Positions 36,216 through 50,600 of a DNA stretch of 64,000 nt are shown piece by piece. The stretch's first letter is position 1, and every line of letters starts with the position of its first letter. The translations under genes and the position numbers were made by a program. The notes beneath the pieces were generated by a model that had not been told where the DNA came from, searched no databases, and worked only from the letters and a program-made list of their open reading frames with translations. Origin of the DNA: Symbiodinium kawagutii (lineage: Eukaryota > Sar > Dinophyceae > Suessiales > Symbiodiniaceae). The stretch lies in the NCBI GenBank assembly GCA_009767595.1, contig VSDK01018932.1:180789-244788 (forward strand). Direction: 5' to 3'.

Positions 36216-36322
36216 CTGGTTGGTGGTTGAACCACCCCCACCAAAAATATCAATCAACCGGCCATTCGACCGTTTGTTTATGATTGCTATGGAGAATGAA
36301 AAATGTTTGAAACCACCCAGTA
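36216..36322. mobile_element. MITE-like family C copy
   Basis: Starts ctggttggtggttgaaccac and ends aaaaatgtttgaaaccaccc. Confidence 0.7.
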
Positions 36323-36536
36323 GTCATGTTTTAGTATCATTGATCACTAATGTTTACCAGTAGAATTTCTTTGCAAGTTGATCAATGATCATTGATGTTG
36401 ATAAATTTACCAAAGAAATTTTGTTTACCAAAGAATTGGTAAATCTGTTACGTAACCGAACAAAATCTGTTAATAAACATTCTTACCTAAGAAAAAACGA
36501 TTTCGTTGAAAACAAAATTGTTGATCAATGATCATC

Positions 36537-36595
36537 TGGGTGTTTCTCAAAATAGGGGACCCCCTAAATCATCCATCAATAGCCATTTATAGTAT
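36537..36595. mobile_element. MITE-like family A, half copy
   Basis: gggtgtttctcaaaatagg through atagccatttatagta. The right half is missing. Confidence 0.55.
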
Positions 36596-36864
36596 GTTGA
36601 TCATTGATGTTGAGAAAAGAAGAGCAGACTGGTTACATAGGATGACCATTGAGCCGCAGGGAAGCGGCCATGCAGCAAGAGTGATTGAACAAAGGACTGA
36701 GGCCCCTTACAGCTAGGGCAAACGCCTGATTTATCACTACATTTTGGTTGTCATAAGCAGATTTATGGCAAGGATATGAAAAAATCAGTAACAGGTTTAT
36801 AAGCCAACAAATGAAATCACCTGCGCTAAACCCAGCACCTTAACCCTCCCAGTGTTTCTGCAAG

Positions 36865-36951
36865 GTCGAGCTACGCGCGTGAAAAAAGGCCACACGCATC
36901 TTCTGCAGTTCTTCCTCAACCTGACACTGTCCTTGGTTCGGATCGCACCCG
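36865..36951 (+). other. Exon-like island with polypyrimidine acceptor
   Basis: ccctcccagtgtttctgcaag precedes an open plus frame (HTHLLQFFLNLTLSLVRIAP), then a gtgact donor-like site. The minus strand is also open (VEEELQKMRVAFFHARSS). Plus is favoured by the acceptor. Confidence 0.3.
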
Positions 36952-36959
36952 GTGACTTG

Positions 36960-38720
36960 TACCAAAGGGAGGGACCAGGGAGAGGACCTCAATGGTTAGG
37001 GTTAACAATGGGCTTAAACCCACCTAACTATAGAACCTAGTCGGTTTATCACTGAACTAATAGGGTCAACAATAGTAAGTATAAAGCCTCGTTGGTTTAT
37101 AACTTTAGCCTGTTGTTGGTGAAGTACCTGGTAAGGCTTCCCTATAAAACCCCGGTCGTTCTTAGTCCTCGGTGTCCTGTGGGTCTTCCCCTGCCACCTC
37201 CAAGGTTCGATGCTTGAGATCTTCTTCATCGGCTGTCGCATTGTTATGCCCACGGCCAGTGAATAGCATCAGTGTCCTAGGACACTGGAAGTGACAGCAA
37301 ATGGCTAGGAATTGTAGCTTAATCATGGCTACTCATGTTTACTCATGGCTACTAGTGGTTACTGATGGTTGCTCATGGGTAAGTGTCAACAATCTTGGTT
37401 GAGAGAGTTACCACTGATTGATTGATGGTTGATTGATGATTAATTGATGGTTAGTTGATGGTCAATTGATGGTTAATTGATGGTAAATGGTTAATTCATG
37501 GTCAATAGTTCCAAACAAAATATTGAGCAATGATCATCAGTGGAAGTGACAACAGAAGGTGTCGTATCTGTGAGCCTGTGGATAGTCGACAATTCGTAAA
37601 GAACTAAGATGACGATGTCGTCGTCAATTCATGGCGGATCATACTTATAAACCAATGGGGTTCAGGAGTTTCTAGATTTACAGTAAGTGGTTAAAGGTTA
37701 CCGTAGTTGTTTCTGTTTTGAACAGCTAGTTGATAATCTATTTGTAGTTCATACTGTTCTTACTAAACATTATCAACCATTACCACCACTACCAAGTGCT
37801 GTCAACAACCATTGGTTGAATCAGTATTGTTGGCTGTTCTGTCCTACTATTAACCATTCTTGACCATTGTCATTAGCCATTATAAAATCACCAACTAGCC
37901 ATTATTGCTGGTTATCTCCCATAGTCAGCCACTATCAAACTATATTTAAGCAGGGAGAAAATCCAGTAGTTTCTTTTGTTTAGCCGTTATTAGATTAGCT
38001 ATTCTTTAAGCACGATTTATAGTTATTGTCGCCTATTGTGAGAGGTTTCTGCACACATCCCTAGTGACTCATAGAAAACCTTCGTAAACCTCGTCATTAG
38101 TTACGGCCGGTGTCGTTCTACAGCCAGCCATAAATGCGAGGACTGCGCCCATTAACACAAGTCAATGAACCGAGGTCACACATCGCTCTCACGGTCGTGG
38201 TCCCCGCATTGTGATGGTTGGTGAGTCAAACATGGTTAACGGGTTGACCAAGGGGTGGTTGGTTGGTTCAAGGTCATGGTCAATGGTTTCTTAATACCCT
38301 TTAACAAGCAATAGTGCAAATCTACCAACTGCACTCGTGGGTTGGTTGGGTATTGGTTGGTTGGGTAATGGCAATGGTTGGTGACGGTCTACGAAAACGA
38401 CGGATATGTTGGTTAACCATCACCAACCATTACCACCCATTACCCAACCAACCAAGGGATGGTAATGGATGGTAATCAATGGATGGTAATGGATTGTAAT
38501 GGACGGTAATGGATGGTAATGGACGGTAATGGATGGTAATGGATGGTAATGGATGGTTGGCGATTGCCTGGTCCATTGCTCGTTAAGTCCCGAAGAATTG
38601 CGGGACTGTGTCGCTGTAATCACGGGCAGCTGCTTGGGAGACGTCCAGAGCAACAGCGCATGGAATGAGAGGTGACAAGCGACTCACAATGGCAGGGGGC
38701 AAATTATGGTTGTTGAACAG
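36960..38720. other. Non-coding stretch with TGGTTGATTGATGG repeats
   Basis: 37300-37520 is degenerate ggttactcatgg/tgatggttgattg. 37740-38060 is unassigned. Possible short exons at 38130-38200 and 38570-38680 are too weak to call. Confidence 0.35.
38452..38562. repeat. 10-bp repeat (GGTAATGGAT)n
   Basis: About eleven units with ggac and ggatt variants. Confidence 0.9.
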
Positions 38721-38823
38721 ATGGTGGTTTCTCAAATTAGAGAACCCTAAAAATGGGTGGTTTATTACTATAAATGATTGATAAAGGATGATTTCGGGGT
38801 ACTCCGATTTCGAGAAACACCTA
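38721..38823. mobile_element. MITE-like family A copy, inverted
   Basis: Starts atggtggtttctcaaattag, core tttattactataaatgattg, ends ccgatttcgagaaacaccta. Confidence 0.75.
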
Positions 38824-38932
38824 GATGGACAGACGAGTCAATATGAACCAACCAACCAATGGTTAACTAGCTGGTTTAGCTGGTTAACAAGAGGGAATGA
38901 AAACTAGCAGCTATAGGGGATATACAAGCTAT

Positions 38933-39030
38933 ATATGGCTTTGGGTCAATATTAACCAACCAACTAATAAGGAAAATAATGGTTAACAGTGGGGGAACCA
39001 TGGGTACAGGGTTTTGACCCACTGCCATAT
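38933..39030. mobile_element. MITE-like family B copy, inverted
   Basis: Starts atatggctttgggtcaatat and ends acagggttttgacccactgcc. Confidence 0.7.
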
Positions 39031-39275
39031 GTGCATACTTGTAGATATACTTCATGTATGTATTCGATAAACCATTGAGGACATGGCCGGAAACAAAGGA
39101 CTCTTCAGTCTGGTTGACAACTGTGTGTTAGAATTTAATTCATGGAAATATTCCAGCTTCCCATGTCACCGCATGATAAATGATAGATGACAGATAGATA
39201 GAAGGATAGATAGACAGATAGATAGATTAACAAACGTGGTCAGATTGCGCATGCGTAGCCAAATCAATTTTGCGA

Positions 39276-39282
<7 letters not shown>

Positions 39283-39309
<27 letters not shown>

Positions 39310-39312
39310 AGA
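39283..39312. repeat. Microsatellite (GA)n
   Basis: gagagagagagagagagaga. Confidence 0.95.
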
Positions 39313-39626
39313 CATGTGTCAAATTACCTGCAGCAATTCAGGGTATCACTTCAGCGGATGTCTTTGGAAACACGCAAACTTACAATGCCACCGCCTATAA
39401 CGGTTGTGCTTCACATGATCTATCGTTGGGATCATTTGACAAAGACAATCCATAAACAGTGCAGCAATTAATAGCCCTAGCCACTAGATGAGGACATCTC
39501 TTGCCAAATGTACAAGCAATATGTACAAGATGTGTGGACAACATTTGTACAAATAAAATGCACATCTTTACGCATACGAACATTGACATGCAAGCAAACA
39601 GGCAAGCACCCACAAGCTAGCAAGGA

Positions 39627-39679
39627 AAAACAAACAAACAAACAAACAAACAAACAAACAAACAAACAAACAAACAAAC
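39627..39679. repeat. Microsatellite (AAAC)n
   Basis: About twelve perfect caaa units. Confidence 0.95.
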
Positions 39680-39686
39680 GAATTCA

Positions 39687-39774
39687 CATTTACATCAATA
39701 TATATATATATATATATATTTGTAGATATTTATCTCTCTCTATATATATATATATATTTATATTGATGTAAATG
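39687..39774. repeat. AT-rich inverted repeat
   Basis: catttacatcaata (39687-39700) is exactly inverted at 39761-39774, with TA runs between; forms a long AT hairpin. Confidence 0.8.
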
Positions 39775-39779
39775 AATAA

Positions 39780-42152
39780 ATATCTCTCTCTATATATATA
39801 GATATATTTAAAACACACATAAAACGTGTATATATATACATATATTCAAATTAGTCACACACATACAAAAAAAACAACATAGAAATCAGACCACACACAT
39901 AGTCATATCACACATGATACATGTACAAACATGTATTCACCTCATATATGATAACATACTCGCCAGAAACAAGCAACATAGACCTTTCGGCAACGCGTGC
40001 TATGATGGAACCCCACCAAGCAGTCCTGATGTTAACTTGATTCAGTCGAAGGTGAAGGGCTACCACGCTGGGAATAGCCACAGACGCAGCCAAAGCGAGA
40101 CACAGCTCCATGGCTCAAAGAGATTTTTTCAGCGGCCAGGGGATGCCAGGGTCCACCCTGTATCCCTTCTGTCCGCCTAAGTAGCGTGTGAAATATTGTT
40201 GAAAATCGTTGTCCATCGTCACTTTCAACTTTATCGTTGTGGAAATGACAACTTGCTATTTGGTTATTGTTGAAGCAAGCCGCTCGGCTATTGAAGAACC
40301 AGCTGAACCATTCTCAATCGGTCATCACTCGATGGTCACTTCCTAACCAGAATTGTGCACCCAGAATGGGTTATTTTTTACCGAATCGCGAAAGTCATGT
40401 GGATCAGCGCTGCATAATCCAGCTGGCTCCCCAAAGAGCTTAGTCATTACCATGATTGGAAATCCTTAACGGCTACTCCTCATTATGAAACTACACTGAA
40501 CCAAACAATTGAGATCATCTCACCGTTGTGTAATAGTGGTTAAATGGACGGTTGATCTGTGCGAATGATGACTTTGACCTTTTGATTCATGAACAAATAT
40601 CAAGGTAAAAGCTATCCAAAAATCGTAGACATCAGCAATGGTTTGCAACCGTCAGGCACAGAGAATGACAACTACAGTTGGGTCTCTCTGACAATGGGAG
40701 CAACTATGGTACGTTGCACAAGACTCGCATCAATGGTGATCCCACACAGATCTTGCACCATGTCCCCAAATGATGAGTCGGCAAAGGGCATAAAGCATCA
40801 CATCAAAATCCATCATGTCAACACATCAAGAGATTCTCTACGAGAGTAAGATAACCAATGACAGATTGGCAGCCACAATGCGCAGTATTGCTGCGACACT
40901 GTGCTGTTTGACCTTGAAACAATACGGATGTCCGGCAACAAACCCGAAGGGCAACATGGCAAGTTCCCCTTGCGAAACCCCTGGAGTTGGTGAAGCGACG
41001 ACCAAATCTGAGGGTGGATGGATCTTTTCAACGCCGCCGATCCGAAAGGCTGGTTGCTCAGTTGCTCGTGTTGAAAACCAAGAATCTGTAGCAATCAATT
41101 CTTGGCTTCTCAAAGCCAAACGCTTATCATTTCTGGCTGGTAAGTTCGGGTGTACGGAAAAAAAAACTGCTGGCTGATGTGTGTGTGTGTGTATGTGAAG
41201 CAATGCTATATCTACCAGAATGCCTTGAATCACTTTGGTGCATTCATACCAATAACATGTTTCATACATGTTCATCATATCCAGATATGTACACATACGG
41301 GTATGGGTCACAATCATGGCTGTGAGTCAATACCTTGTACCCCAGCTGTTTACATCCCACCATTTTCCCGCTCAGGATGTGAACTACTACCCACGTGTTG
41401 GTTAGTTGATGTTTGCACTCAAGCATTAGTACCCGTAATTCCCCTCGATCAGATGGTCATGAACAGAAATGATTCACTACTGCGATTATCAAAGCATATT
41501 GGTGAACCCTCAGTATGCCAAGCCCTACATATAATTCAGCAAATACATATAAATACTCTGCTCACATAGGGTCATCAATAAAGAAACTACAGCTCCTTGC
41601 ACCGCCAAGGCAACATGCAGCCTGGATATTAATTCAACACCTCGGATCCCCCTGCAGCGGAACACACCCATGGTTCATCCCACTAGCCCCTGAGCATCGC
41701 ACGGGAAGGGGAGTACTGGAGTCTCCCAAGAATAGGTGCCTGAAAGAAACAGCGCCATGTGAGCTGCGATAGGGAACCAAAACGATTGCTGATGAGGCAC
41801 CGGGGTAGATTGCTATCCCATCCCAAGGACAATCATGGATACGGAAGCCAACAAGCAGAAGGGGGCATATAGCAACAGTGATATTACAGCTGTATGAGGT
41901 TGATATGTGCTGGTAGGTGGGATTGTGCCTGATTGTCAGCCATGAACCATGAATTATATAACAAGTATCAACCATCAGTAATCATGAAGTCAAATTGACG
42001 AGTGATTGATCATTCACCATAAATTAAAAATTACAACACAAATCAAAAAATGAACCCTTACGGAACCATCAGTTGATGATTTATCGACCATCGACCAGTA
42101 TTGATCCTATCTCTATATAACCATCATTAGTGAACCATTGCAATTACTTAAC
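39780..42152. other. Mixed stretch with open islands
   Basis: Islands at 40920-41150 and 41620-41830 are open on both strands and could be exons; no family is recognised. 41190-41200 is a short TG run. A family B fragment (atggctgtgagtcaatacct) lies at 41317. Confidence 0.3.
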
Positions 42153-42287
42153 ATATGGCTGTGGGTCAGTTCACCCCGCCCCGTATCCCTAGTTCCCCCA
42201 CCATTAACCAGGCTGTTTTCCCGCTACTATTGTTGGTGACTATCCCCCATGAAATTGGTTGGCTAAGTGCTTGACCCATAGCCACAT
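42153..42287. mobile_element. MITE-like family B copy
   Basis: Starts atatggctgtgggtcagttc and ends agtgcttgacccatagccac. Confidence 0.7.
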
Positions 42288-42288
42288 G

Positions 42289-42402
42289 GTTGGCATATAT
42301 ACACTACTATTGTTGATGTTCATTCCCTATTCTTAAGCATGACCTAGCTAGTTAACCCTTGGTTGGTTGGTTATTAACCAGCTACTTGACCCATGGCCAC
42401 CT
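42289..42402. mobile_element. Family B relic adjoining the previous copy
   Basis: Contains ctactattgttgatgttcat and ends ctacttgacccatggccacc; the left end is decayed. Confidence 0.4.
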
Positions 42403-42592
42403 CATAAACCAGTCTTCATTGCGCCGGGTTCACCTGCCGAGAAGTTTCCGACGCGTTCGTTCTCGAAACGCAGCGCCGCCTTTCTTCCGGCCGCTGGGTG
42501 ATTCTTGGTGTCGGGTGGAATCGCCTGCCGGGCCAACCGGTTCGGATGGAGACATGGGGGGTCACCAAGCAACAAGAGGCTGCAGTAGTGGT

Positions 42593-42668
42593 TCAACCAT
42601 GGGAAACCATGGGAAACCATGGGAACACCATGGGAAACCATGGGAAACCATGGGAAACCATGGGAAAA
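42593..42668. repeat. 10-bp repeat (AACCATGGGA)n
   Basis: Seven units of ccatgggaaa, one with a cac insertion. Each unit carries a palindromic CCATGG. Confidence 0.95.
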
Positions 42669-43053
42669 CCCAATCAACCAACCACTCTGCTTCATTTCCA
42701 AACAGGTTGATTGATCTGGTCATTTCACAAGGGTTTTCACCCGCAGCCATATAGCAACATGAACATATTCACTACTTTCAATGAGTCTTAACAACTCAAT
42801 GTTCGGCATTGAACACTACAGTACAGGCCATGTTTGGCCAGTGTGAGATAATTGTTCAGCAGTTTCAACAACTATAAATGAATATAAATGATGACTAACA
42901 ATTTTGTAGAATCCTTGAACACTATCAACCACAATCAGCCATTAATAGAAAGTATGAACCACTATTGTTGAGCATGCTTCATCATTGCTGCCCCTTCTGC
43001 AGTTTTAGCAAGGGTCACGCTCGTCGGTTGATCATCACACAAGTTCACTATGA

Positions 43054-43139
43054 TATGGTGGTTTCTCAAGATAGGGGTACCCCAAATCATCGTAATAAAG
43101 CATCCATTTTTGAGGGTCTTATGTTGAGAAGCACCCATA
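43054..43139. mobile_element. MITE-like family A copy, short core
   Basis: Starts atggtggtttctcaagatag and ends cttatgttgagaagcaccca. Confidence 0.7.
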
Positions 43140-44226
43140 TACAAATGGTGGTTGAGAATAGTTTAAAGTGAATGGTTTGCCATGGCTAATTGCGTGGTTG
43201 ACAATGGTTACATGGCTCATCAAATAGTGCTTGATCATGACCAATTGATTGTGGTGAGTTAATGCTTAATCACGGTTTTCTATGATAGCATTAATGAAGA
43301 TTAATGATGGTTCTATATTATGTCAGTATCTGTAGAGCAGTTCCCTAAAAGAAAGTGTGCAACATGAGCAAAACAAAATGAGTATGCACATGTTTCGATA
43401 GATGAGTGCACATCATCAATGGAAACTTGCAAAGCGTGACATTTGGGACAGCCATGTTTCCATGTTGGGCTGTTCCATGAATCACAATTCACATCATTCA
43501 CCACCTTTCATCATTGCAAATCCTTACGATCAAAATCATCATCAAGCATGATCAAAGTACTGGAAGATCCAGCTCTAAATCAACGACCAGGAGACGTTTC
43601 ACCAGCATTTGCTTAGAGCCCTCCTAGTAGCTCCACGAAACGAGCTCCGGTAACTGACCTAAACCGAGCCTCGCACCGGTGGGTGGAGTCTACCATGGAT
43701 AAATCGTAGCAATGCTTCCGCTCCAACTGACGCCCCCAGGAAGGTAGGCTATACCAGCAACCTCCCAACCAGAAGTCAGCATCAACAACTGACCATCTAG
43801 CGGATCATGTGCTGTACAGCTGGATCTCCCGTTGCTTTTATCCTCAACAGGGGGAAAATGCACCAATTGGTGTTGGTTTCAAGCGGGTTTCTTTAGAAGA
43901 TCTAATGATTTTCCGTGGTTTGCGACGGTTTTCCTGGGGTTTCCTATGGTTTTCCTGCGGTTTCCCCATGCTTTCCCCTGGTTTGATCCCTAGATCACCA
44001 TTGTTGAACCGCTTGCGCCTGACTCTTCAGAGGCAACCTCACTCCAGCGCGGTCAATGATGGCTGAGGATGGATTGCAGTAGTGGTTAGGGATGGCTAAG
44101 GATGGTCAGCATAGCTGAGTTGGCCAATGGCCAATGACCAAGGACGGGGAGTCGTGGTTGGTGAGAATGACGAAATCATGATCAACAATTCGGCTAATGA
44201 TGGTCAGCTAAAATGCTAACAAACAC

Positions 44227-44305
44227 ACACACATATATGTATATATATATATACATATATATTATATATATATATATATATATGTAGAGAGAGAGAGAGA
44301 GAAAA
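44227..44305. repeat. Microsatellites (TA)n and (GA)n
   Basis: Palindromic atatatgtatatatatatat followed by gagagagagagagaga. Confidence 0.9.
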
Positions 44306-44543
44306 AAAACAAGGACAGCAATCAAAAGGACAGGCCGGCAGCAGTATGAGAGCGTGTCTGAGTTAGTGCCTATTAGACATAATTACGTGCCATTCTCAAT
44401 GTGAGTCAGCAATTATGAATCAAAGACGAGATACTAGTCAACTGGTTCGCAGAATTGCCAGGCGATTCACGACTCACATGGTCAGTTTGGTAGTTGTGAA
44501 CCAAACGTGCTTATAACCAGGCGACTAAACATCATTCACCATG

Positions 44544-44649
44544 TAGTGGTTTCTCAAAATAGGGGGCCAAAAAAAATGGTTGGTTTATTACTATAAATGA
44601 CTATTGATGGATGATTTGGGGGGTCCCCTATGACTTGAGAAACACCCAT
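44544..44649. mobile_element. MITE-like family A copy, inverted
   Basis: Starts tagtggtttctcaaaatagg, core tttattactataaatgacta, ends ctatgacttgagaaacaccc. Confidence 0.7.
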
Positions 44650-47600
44650 GTGTACAAACCAGCTCAACCAGGCCATGACATTTCCCATCTCTTCGGTGCT
44701 GACAACTTGCGTGCTTCTGCCAGCGAAGGCCGTGCAGGCGCTGGGCGATAGCACCAGCAAGTGTTGCCCTAGCCTTCCAGTTACATTGCTTTTTAGGGTC
44801 AACCAACCAACCCTAAATAATAGGCAACCAACCCTAAACCAGCTATAATAGGTAACCAACTGGTTATAATAGGCAACCAACCCTACTATAAACCAGCTAT
44901 AATAGGCAACCAAGCCTAAAAAGCAATGGTAGAAACCAGCTATAATAGGTAACTGCAGCTGGTTTCTACCAGGCTGCTTTTTAGGCTTGGTTACCTACTA
45001 TAGCTCGGTAACTGGAAGGGTAGGGTTGGTTATTCAGTTCACAACCCAACTTGAGAAACACACGCTATACCCAACCAATGCCACTGCTATCTATCAACTA
45101 TTGCTTTAAATAGATTCAACAGTGGTTACTGTACACCCACTGGTTGATGGTTAACTATGATTGACTATATGTATCCAGGTGCCAATTTCTGTTGCATTGT
45201 GAACATCTAATCAAACAATATTTGGACGATTCTTTAATCATTCATAGAAAAAAATAATAGGCGGTCAATGCCAACCCTGGATGAATAAACCCCTAGTGAA
45301 TTTATGTGGGGGTATCCTTCAAAAGCCAATCTCAGTAAATGATACCCCCCCAATTTAACAAACCCAATTATGGACCCTTCAATTAACAAACCCAATTATG
45401 GTTAAAATTAGATGGTTGCTGGCTAACAAAAAATCCCCTTCCGCTCCCTGGGGTTCCCAACGCAATCCGGAAGCACCTGCTTCATCAAATCCACCGAGCA
45501 CACGCCCACGTCTCGTGCCCTGACATTTCGTCTGTTGCGAACGTGTTGCGAAGATCAGCAGTGCTGGAAGCGGTTGGGGACGGTGAGTGCAGGTTCACCA
45601 AGGCTTGCTTTTTGGTGAGTTCTTTCGTGGCTTCTCAAGCTATAGAGGACGTAAAAAAATGTCAGTTTTTTGAATATCAATGACTGATTATATGATATTG
45701 GATGGGGGTGCCCTATTTTTGAGAAACACCCATTTCAGTATTGTTAACATTAGTTTATAACAGGTTATAACACTGTCACATGATGTGCTTGTTTTCCTTG
45801 CCTGTCAATCTTCTTTGATGGTCAACCTTCGTTACCGTTGCTATTGTGTGCAAATTTACGAAAATCACATGGGCAGTAAAGTGGATTTGCTTCGGAGTGT
45901 ATGATGGTTCAACATTGTAAATCCAGGAGGAGAAAAAAACACATGCAAAGGGTCATGTGTTTCTCAGCGGAAAAAAAACTCACTATGAACAATATGTATC
46001 CATACTTGAAGGTCATGAAAAATCACCAGCCATTTCTGGCTAAATTTTCGTGTAAGTTAGCCTGGATCTCCTAGTAGTAAGGTCGGTAAACGAAAATTTC
46101 AGGATATCTTCTACAATACCTACTTGCATATGCATCTCCACTGGGCAACTGGTTACTAACCAAGGTCATAGGGCAAGGCTACCATCATTACATCCAAGGG
46201 AACTAACCCTGGGCGTTTCCAAGTAGCTAAGCCCTGACCCATCTGCTTCAGCGATACCATTGTCCTCAAGCGAGATCCTGAAAGAAACATCTGCTTGGTT
46301 CAGCTTGGTATCAGGCGTGAAATCAAACAAATGATACGAACCAACCAACCAACCAACCAACCAACCAACCGACCAACCAACCAACCAACCGACCAGCCAA
46401 CCAACCAACCGACCAGCCAACCAACCAACCACCCGGCCAGCCAACCAACCAACCAACCAACCAACCACCCATGCCCAACCAACCCTGCCCAGGCAACCTG
46501 AAGCTCCACCCTGGGAAGCAGGGCTACCAGCAGCCCTGGCACCTGCTGAGGTTGACTTGAAAAGGACCGAAGCGCACATCGCTGTAGGTGTGAATCCACA
46601 GTTGTACCTGAGCGAACTGTCGCAGCTCGGTGCGTTTATTGGTTGGGTTGGGTTGGGTTGGACTGGGGTGGGTTGGGTTGGATTGGGGGTGGCTTATGTT
46701 CAGCAAACCTGCAACGTATACATTTATATAGATTTAATATGTATTCATATGTAATCATTAACAACTAAATGCACGTATCCACATTTTATGTACACTTACA
46801 GGCGCATGATTCCCTCTGCCCAAATGTACTACAGATCATTCCCATTGCAGTGTTGCCACGGCACGCTTTGCCCTGCAAGGACGTCTGCCACGGTGACTGC
46901 AAAAGTAAGCCTGGGCCGCATTTGGCGCGGTGTTCTGAAGGAGGGTACATACCAATGCGGATGGCATGGCACGGTATAAGGGTTAATGGTGATTACTAGG
47001 GTGATTAAAAGTATTGGTAGGTATACCTAGGGTGAAAACTATTGGTAGGTATAATGATTTATGGTGCTGGTGATGAAACTACACCAAAACAAATTAATTA
47101 AGCATGATTATATCATTGGCCACCATGATTAATCATGATTATAAATCAATTAAAACCAGTGTTGATCAATATCATGTCAATGATGGACCTGGTGGCCACT
47201 GGTGGCCACTGGTTGATCAATAAGGGTGGCCACTGGTGGTTCACCATTGAAGAAGGATCAGTCAACACAATGCAAGCAAGAATCAATTCAATGATCAACC
47301 GGGGGACAAACAAGATGATCAATTAACCAGCTGACCGGATAGGATCGACAGCCCGTGCTGTCACCATTATCACACAAAATGACCATTCCTTTCGACCAAT
47401 GGATGGATGATGATGGATGAACATCCGCATAGGCAAGGTCTGATCATGGCTCGATTCTCCTAACAGTGTGCAAACATGTCGGGCAGGGCATCAACCTTCC
47501 TGGCAGCCCTTTAGCAAAGGCTCCCCGTTTCAAAGGATCATAAGCCTTGAGGGGCGTTTCGGCGTTTCCATCAGAATCATCCTAAAGCCCGAACAATGAT

Positions 47601-50600
47601 TCATCATAATACAAGTGGTTCAGGATGTCTATCTATCATAAAACGGATCACAAACTATCTGATTAATTGATTGAAATCAACATACCGTAATCATGTCCCC
47701 CGGTACCAGCACTATCATGTAAGGCATGATAAATCATGCTTAAATTACACGGCTGTGTCCATTGAGGCACAGGACGCAGTCTCGATAGTCCGATAAGCGC
47801 GTGAAGCGCATTGAAGTGGGATGCATCATATTTCCTGATGGCTTCAAAGTAAGATTTGGACTTCATGCAAGGTGGTCGTCCTTTCCTCATTTTCCTCCTT
47901 CAGTAGTGCGATGTTCCAACACAGTGCCATTGGTGATGGTGCGCGTAGGATGGTCAGCCTAAGTGACACCTTGATGTCATCTTCGAATGGATGGGGCATG
48001 GTCTGCTTGTGCTCCAATGCCCATAGAACCACGTGTCCCTTGGCATCCAATAGTCAACGAACTCCTGGGTGATGGGGAAATATCTTCCACCCACAGGATT
48101 TGGTCATATGTACCCGCAAAAATGGCATTTTATAGGGAAATCATTGTGGTTCATCCTATTGACCACTATTAAGCATCATGATTCATGATCCATATTAAAC
48201 CTGTGGTTTTCCTATACGTAATGTCTACAGAGTGGTACTCCCCAGTAAAAGAGTGGTTAACAGTTGAACGATGGTTATACCTACGCTATACCTGGTACTT
48301 ACCCTATAACCTAAGACCAAAGTTCGCTAACTGGGGGGGTACCACTCTGTATGCACTTGGATGGAACTCTCACGTACCACCATGACCATACCAAGTCATG
48401 GCATCCAATCCCAGGATGGACACATCCCAGGTCATAGTGCACTGATCACAGCTGGCAACGAGTCACGACCCACACGTCCCAGCTGCCATGACCAAATCAT
48501 GGCCCAGTGACGTCTCATCGAAATGCCAATCACACTGTGGTAAGTCGTCCATTCCTGGCTGATGAACAGCACCACTACAGGGGTAATAATGGTCAATTGA
48601 TTGTTCATAGTTTTGAATAGTGGTTCAATAGTGCTGTTTATGATGATCGTTAACAAGTGCTGATAGACCATTATTACCCCTATAGTGGTTAATCATAGTT
48701 TTAACATTCAAATTAGCACTTGTTTTAATAGTGGTTCATGATGACCGTTAACAAGTGTTGATTCTGAATGAACCTCAATTGAAAACTATGACTAGTGGTT
48801 CAATAGTGATTTATGATCATCAATCGTTGATTCTGGTTATTGATGAATCTCAACGTTTGACTCAATTGGTCAATGTGTCAATTTGATATATGGCCAACGA
48901 GTCCCTGGTCATGACCGGAACAAATGAAGCCACAAATCGTTCATCTTTTAGTTATATGCACATGAGTCACATGAGTATATGAGGAAACAAAACAGTGCCA
49001 AAAGAAACAACATGCCAAAAGAAACAACACTGATGTAGGATGGCTCGTGTCTGTCAGTTCCGTTGAACGAGTTGATTCGTCTCTGTCGGTCAGGATCGCC
49101 GAATAGCTAAGTGTCAAAAATGTTGTTGGTAAAATGTTCAGCTGCTCGAACAGCCACCGGTAATTCTATCAGGCCACTATCTGCAAAACCGAGGACTAGT
49201 GTCAGTAAGGGTTTTCTTTTACACTTGATCCAAACAACCAAAGCATGTAAGTTCATGAGCTATAAAGCCAGGAGAACGTTGGACACGTTCTTACTCCTGC
49301 AGCTCTAGGGGGACTAAAGAAGTGAGAGATTATCACATTCAAAAAGCATTTCCAGTCCTGCAAGCATTCTAGATGAACAATGGGAATCGTGAGATGCTCA
49401 AGTGGGAGATGATACTAGAGCTGCAGAATTCTGTACTTCTACGCTCTGATGCTGGAATGAACAAAAGCAAGCCAAAATGAACACCGAAAGGTTTAATGAT
49501 GCAAAATGACGGACACTGAGAGAAAGGCTTCACCACCCTTAGCTGGTTGGTGGTTGAACCACCCCTATGAAAAATATCAGTCAACCAACTATGTGTTAAC
49601 CATTACTAGGGAAAAAAAACATGTTTGAAACCATCAGCTAGTAATGTTTCATTGTGGTGAACAATGCCAATGGTAGATCCAGCTTTTGATGAACCTTCAT
49701 TTGGCTGTGGGTCAAAACCCTGTACCCCTGGTTCCCCTACTATTAACCATTGTTTTCCCTATGAAATGGTTGGTGGAAATCCTCCATAAACGTTGGTTGG
49801 TTAACTGCTTGACCCATGGCCAATTTGGTTGAACCAGGTTACTATTATGTATCCATACCATCTGTCACCAACAAATATTTGTTAACCATTACTAGATACT
49901 AGGGAAAAGAACAAATGTTTGAGACCACCAACCTTCGGTTGCTCCAAACAACACGTTGACCTCTCACCTTCCAACCTTCCAACTCGGCTCCCGACCTGGC
50001 AGGGCCAAGAGGTCGTTCTCTCCACCGTCGCAGTCACCAAACTCCGTCTCCTCAACGGCGTAGCGCAAGCGTAGCGCAAGCGTAGCGCTAAGCGTCATGC
50101 GGATGGGTGGAAAATGCTTTGGGTATGATTGAAGCTATATGCCTATGATAGCTATGATTTGTTTATGATAGCTATTCATGATTGAAACTATTTATGATAT
50201 TAAAAGCACATAAACCCTTTTGGTTTAATCCATATGCGCAACCAATCAAAAATTCTACAACCCCAACAAGCTGGTAGAAACCAGAAGCACCTACTATTTA
50301 ATGGTAACTGGAAGGGTATGGCATGACTTGTGGGAAATGTTTGGTTGAATCATCATTAATGTCAAGTCAGGATTAATAAAACCCCCCTTGTTAATCAAAC
50401 CCCTCCTCATCCCTGGACCCTGGTCCTTACTAAAGTTAGTTAGGTGCTGATTTCACCCCCAGATAAGATAAGTACAGCCAAAAATCCCCCATAGTTAATC
50501 AAACCCCTCTGGATCCCTAGGATTTTTTTTTTGCTTTTTCCTTTAGTTTTAAATTAGTTTTAATTGAAAACCCTTATCAATCCAATTGCTTCTCATGGCT

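Larger units (their letters stand above)
42700..44540. other. Non-coding stretch, little recognised
   Basis: Apart from the family A copy at 43054 and the TA/GA run at 44230, no gene. 43900-43980 is a tttcctggggtttcctatgg repeat. Confidence 0.35.
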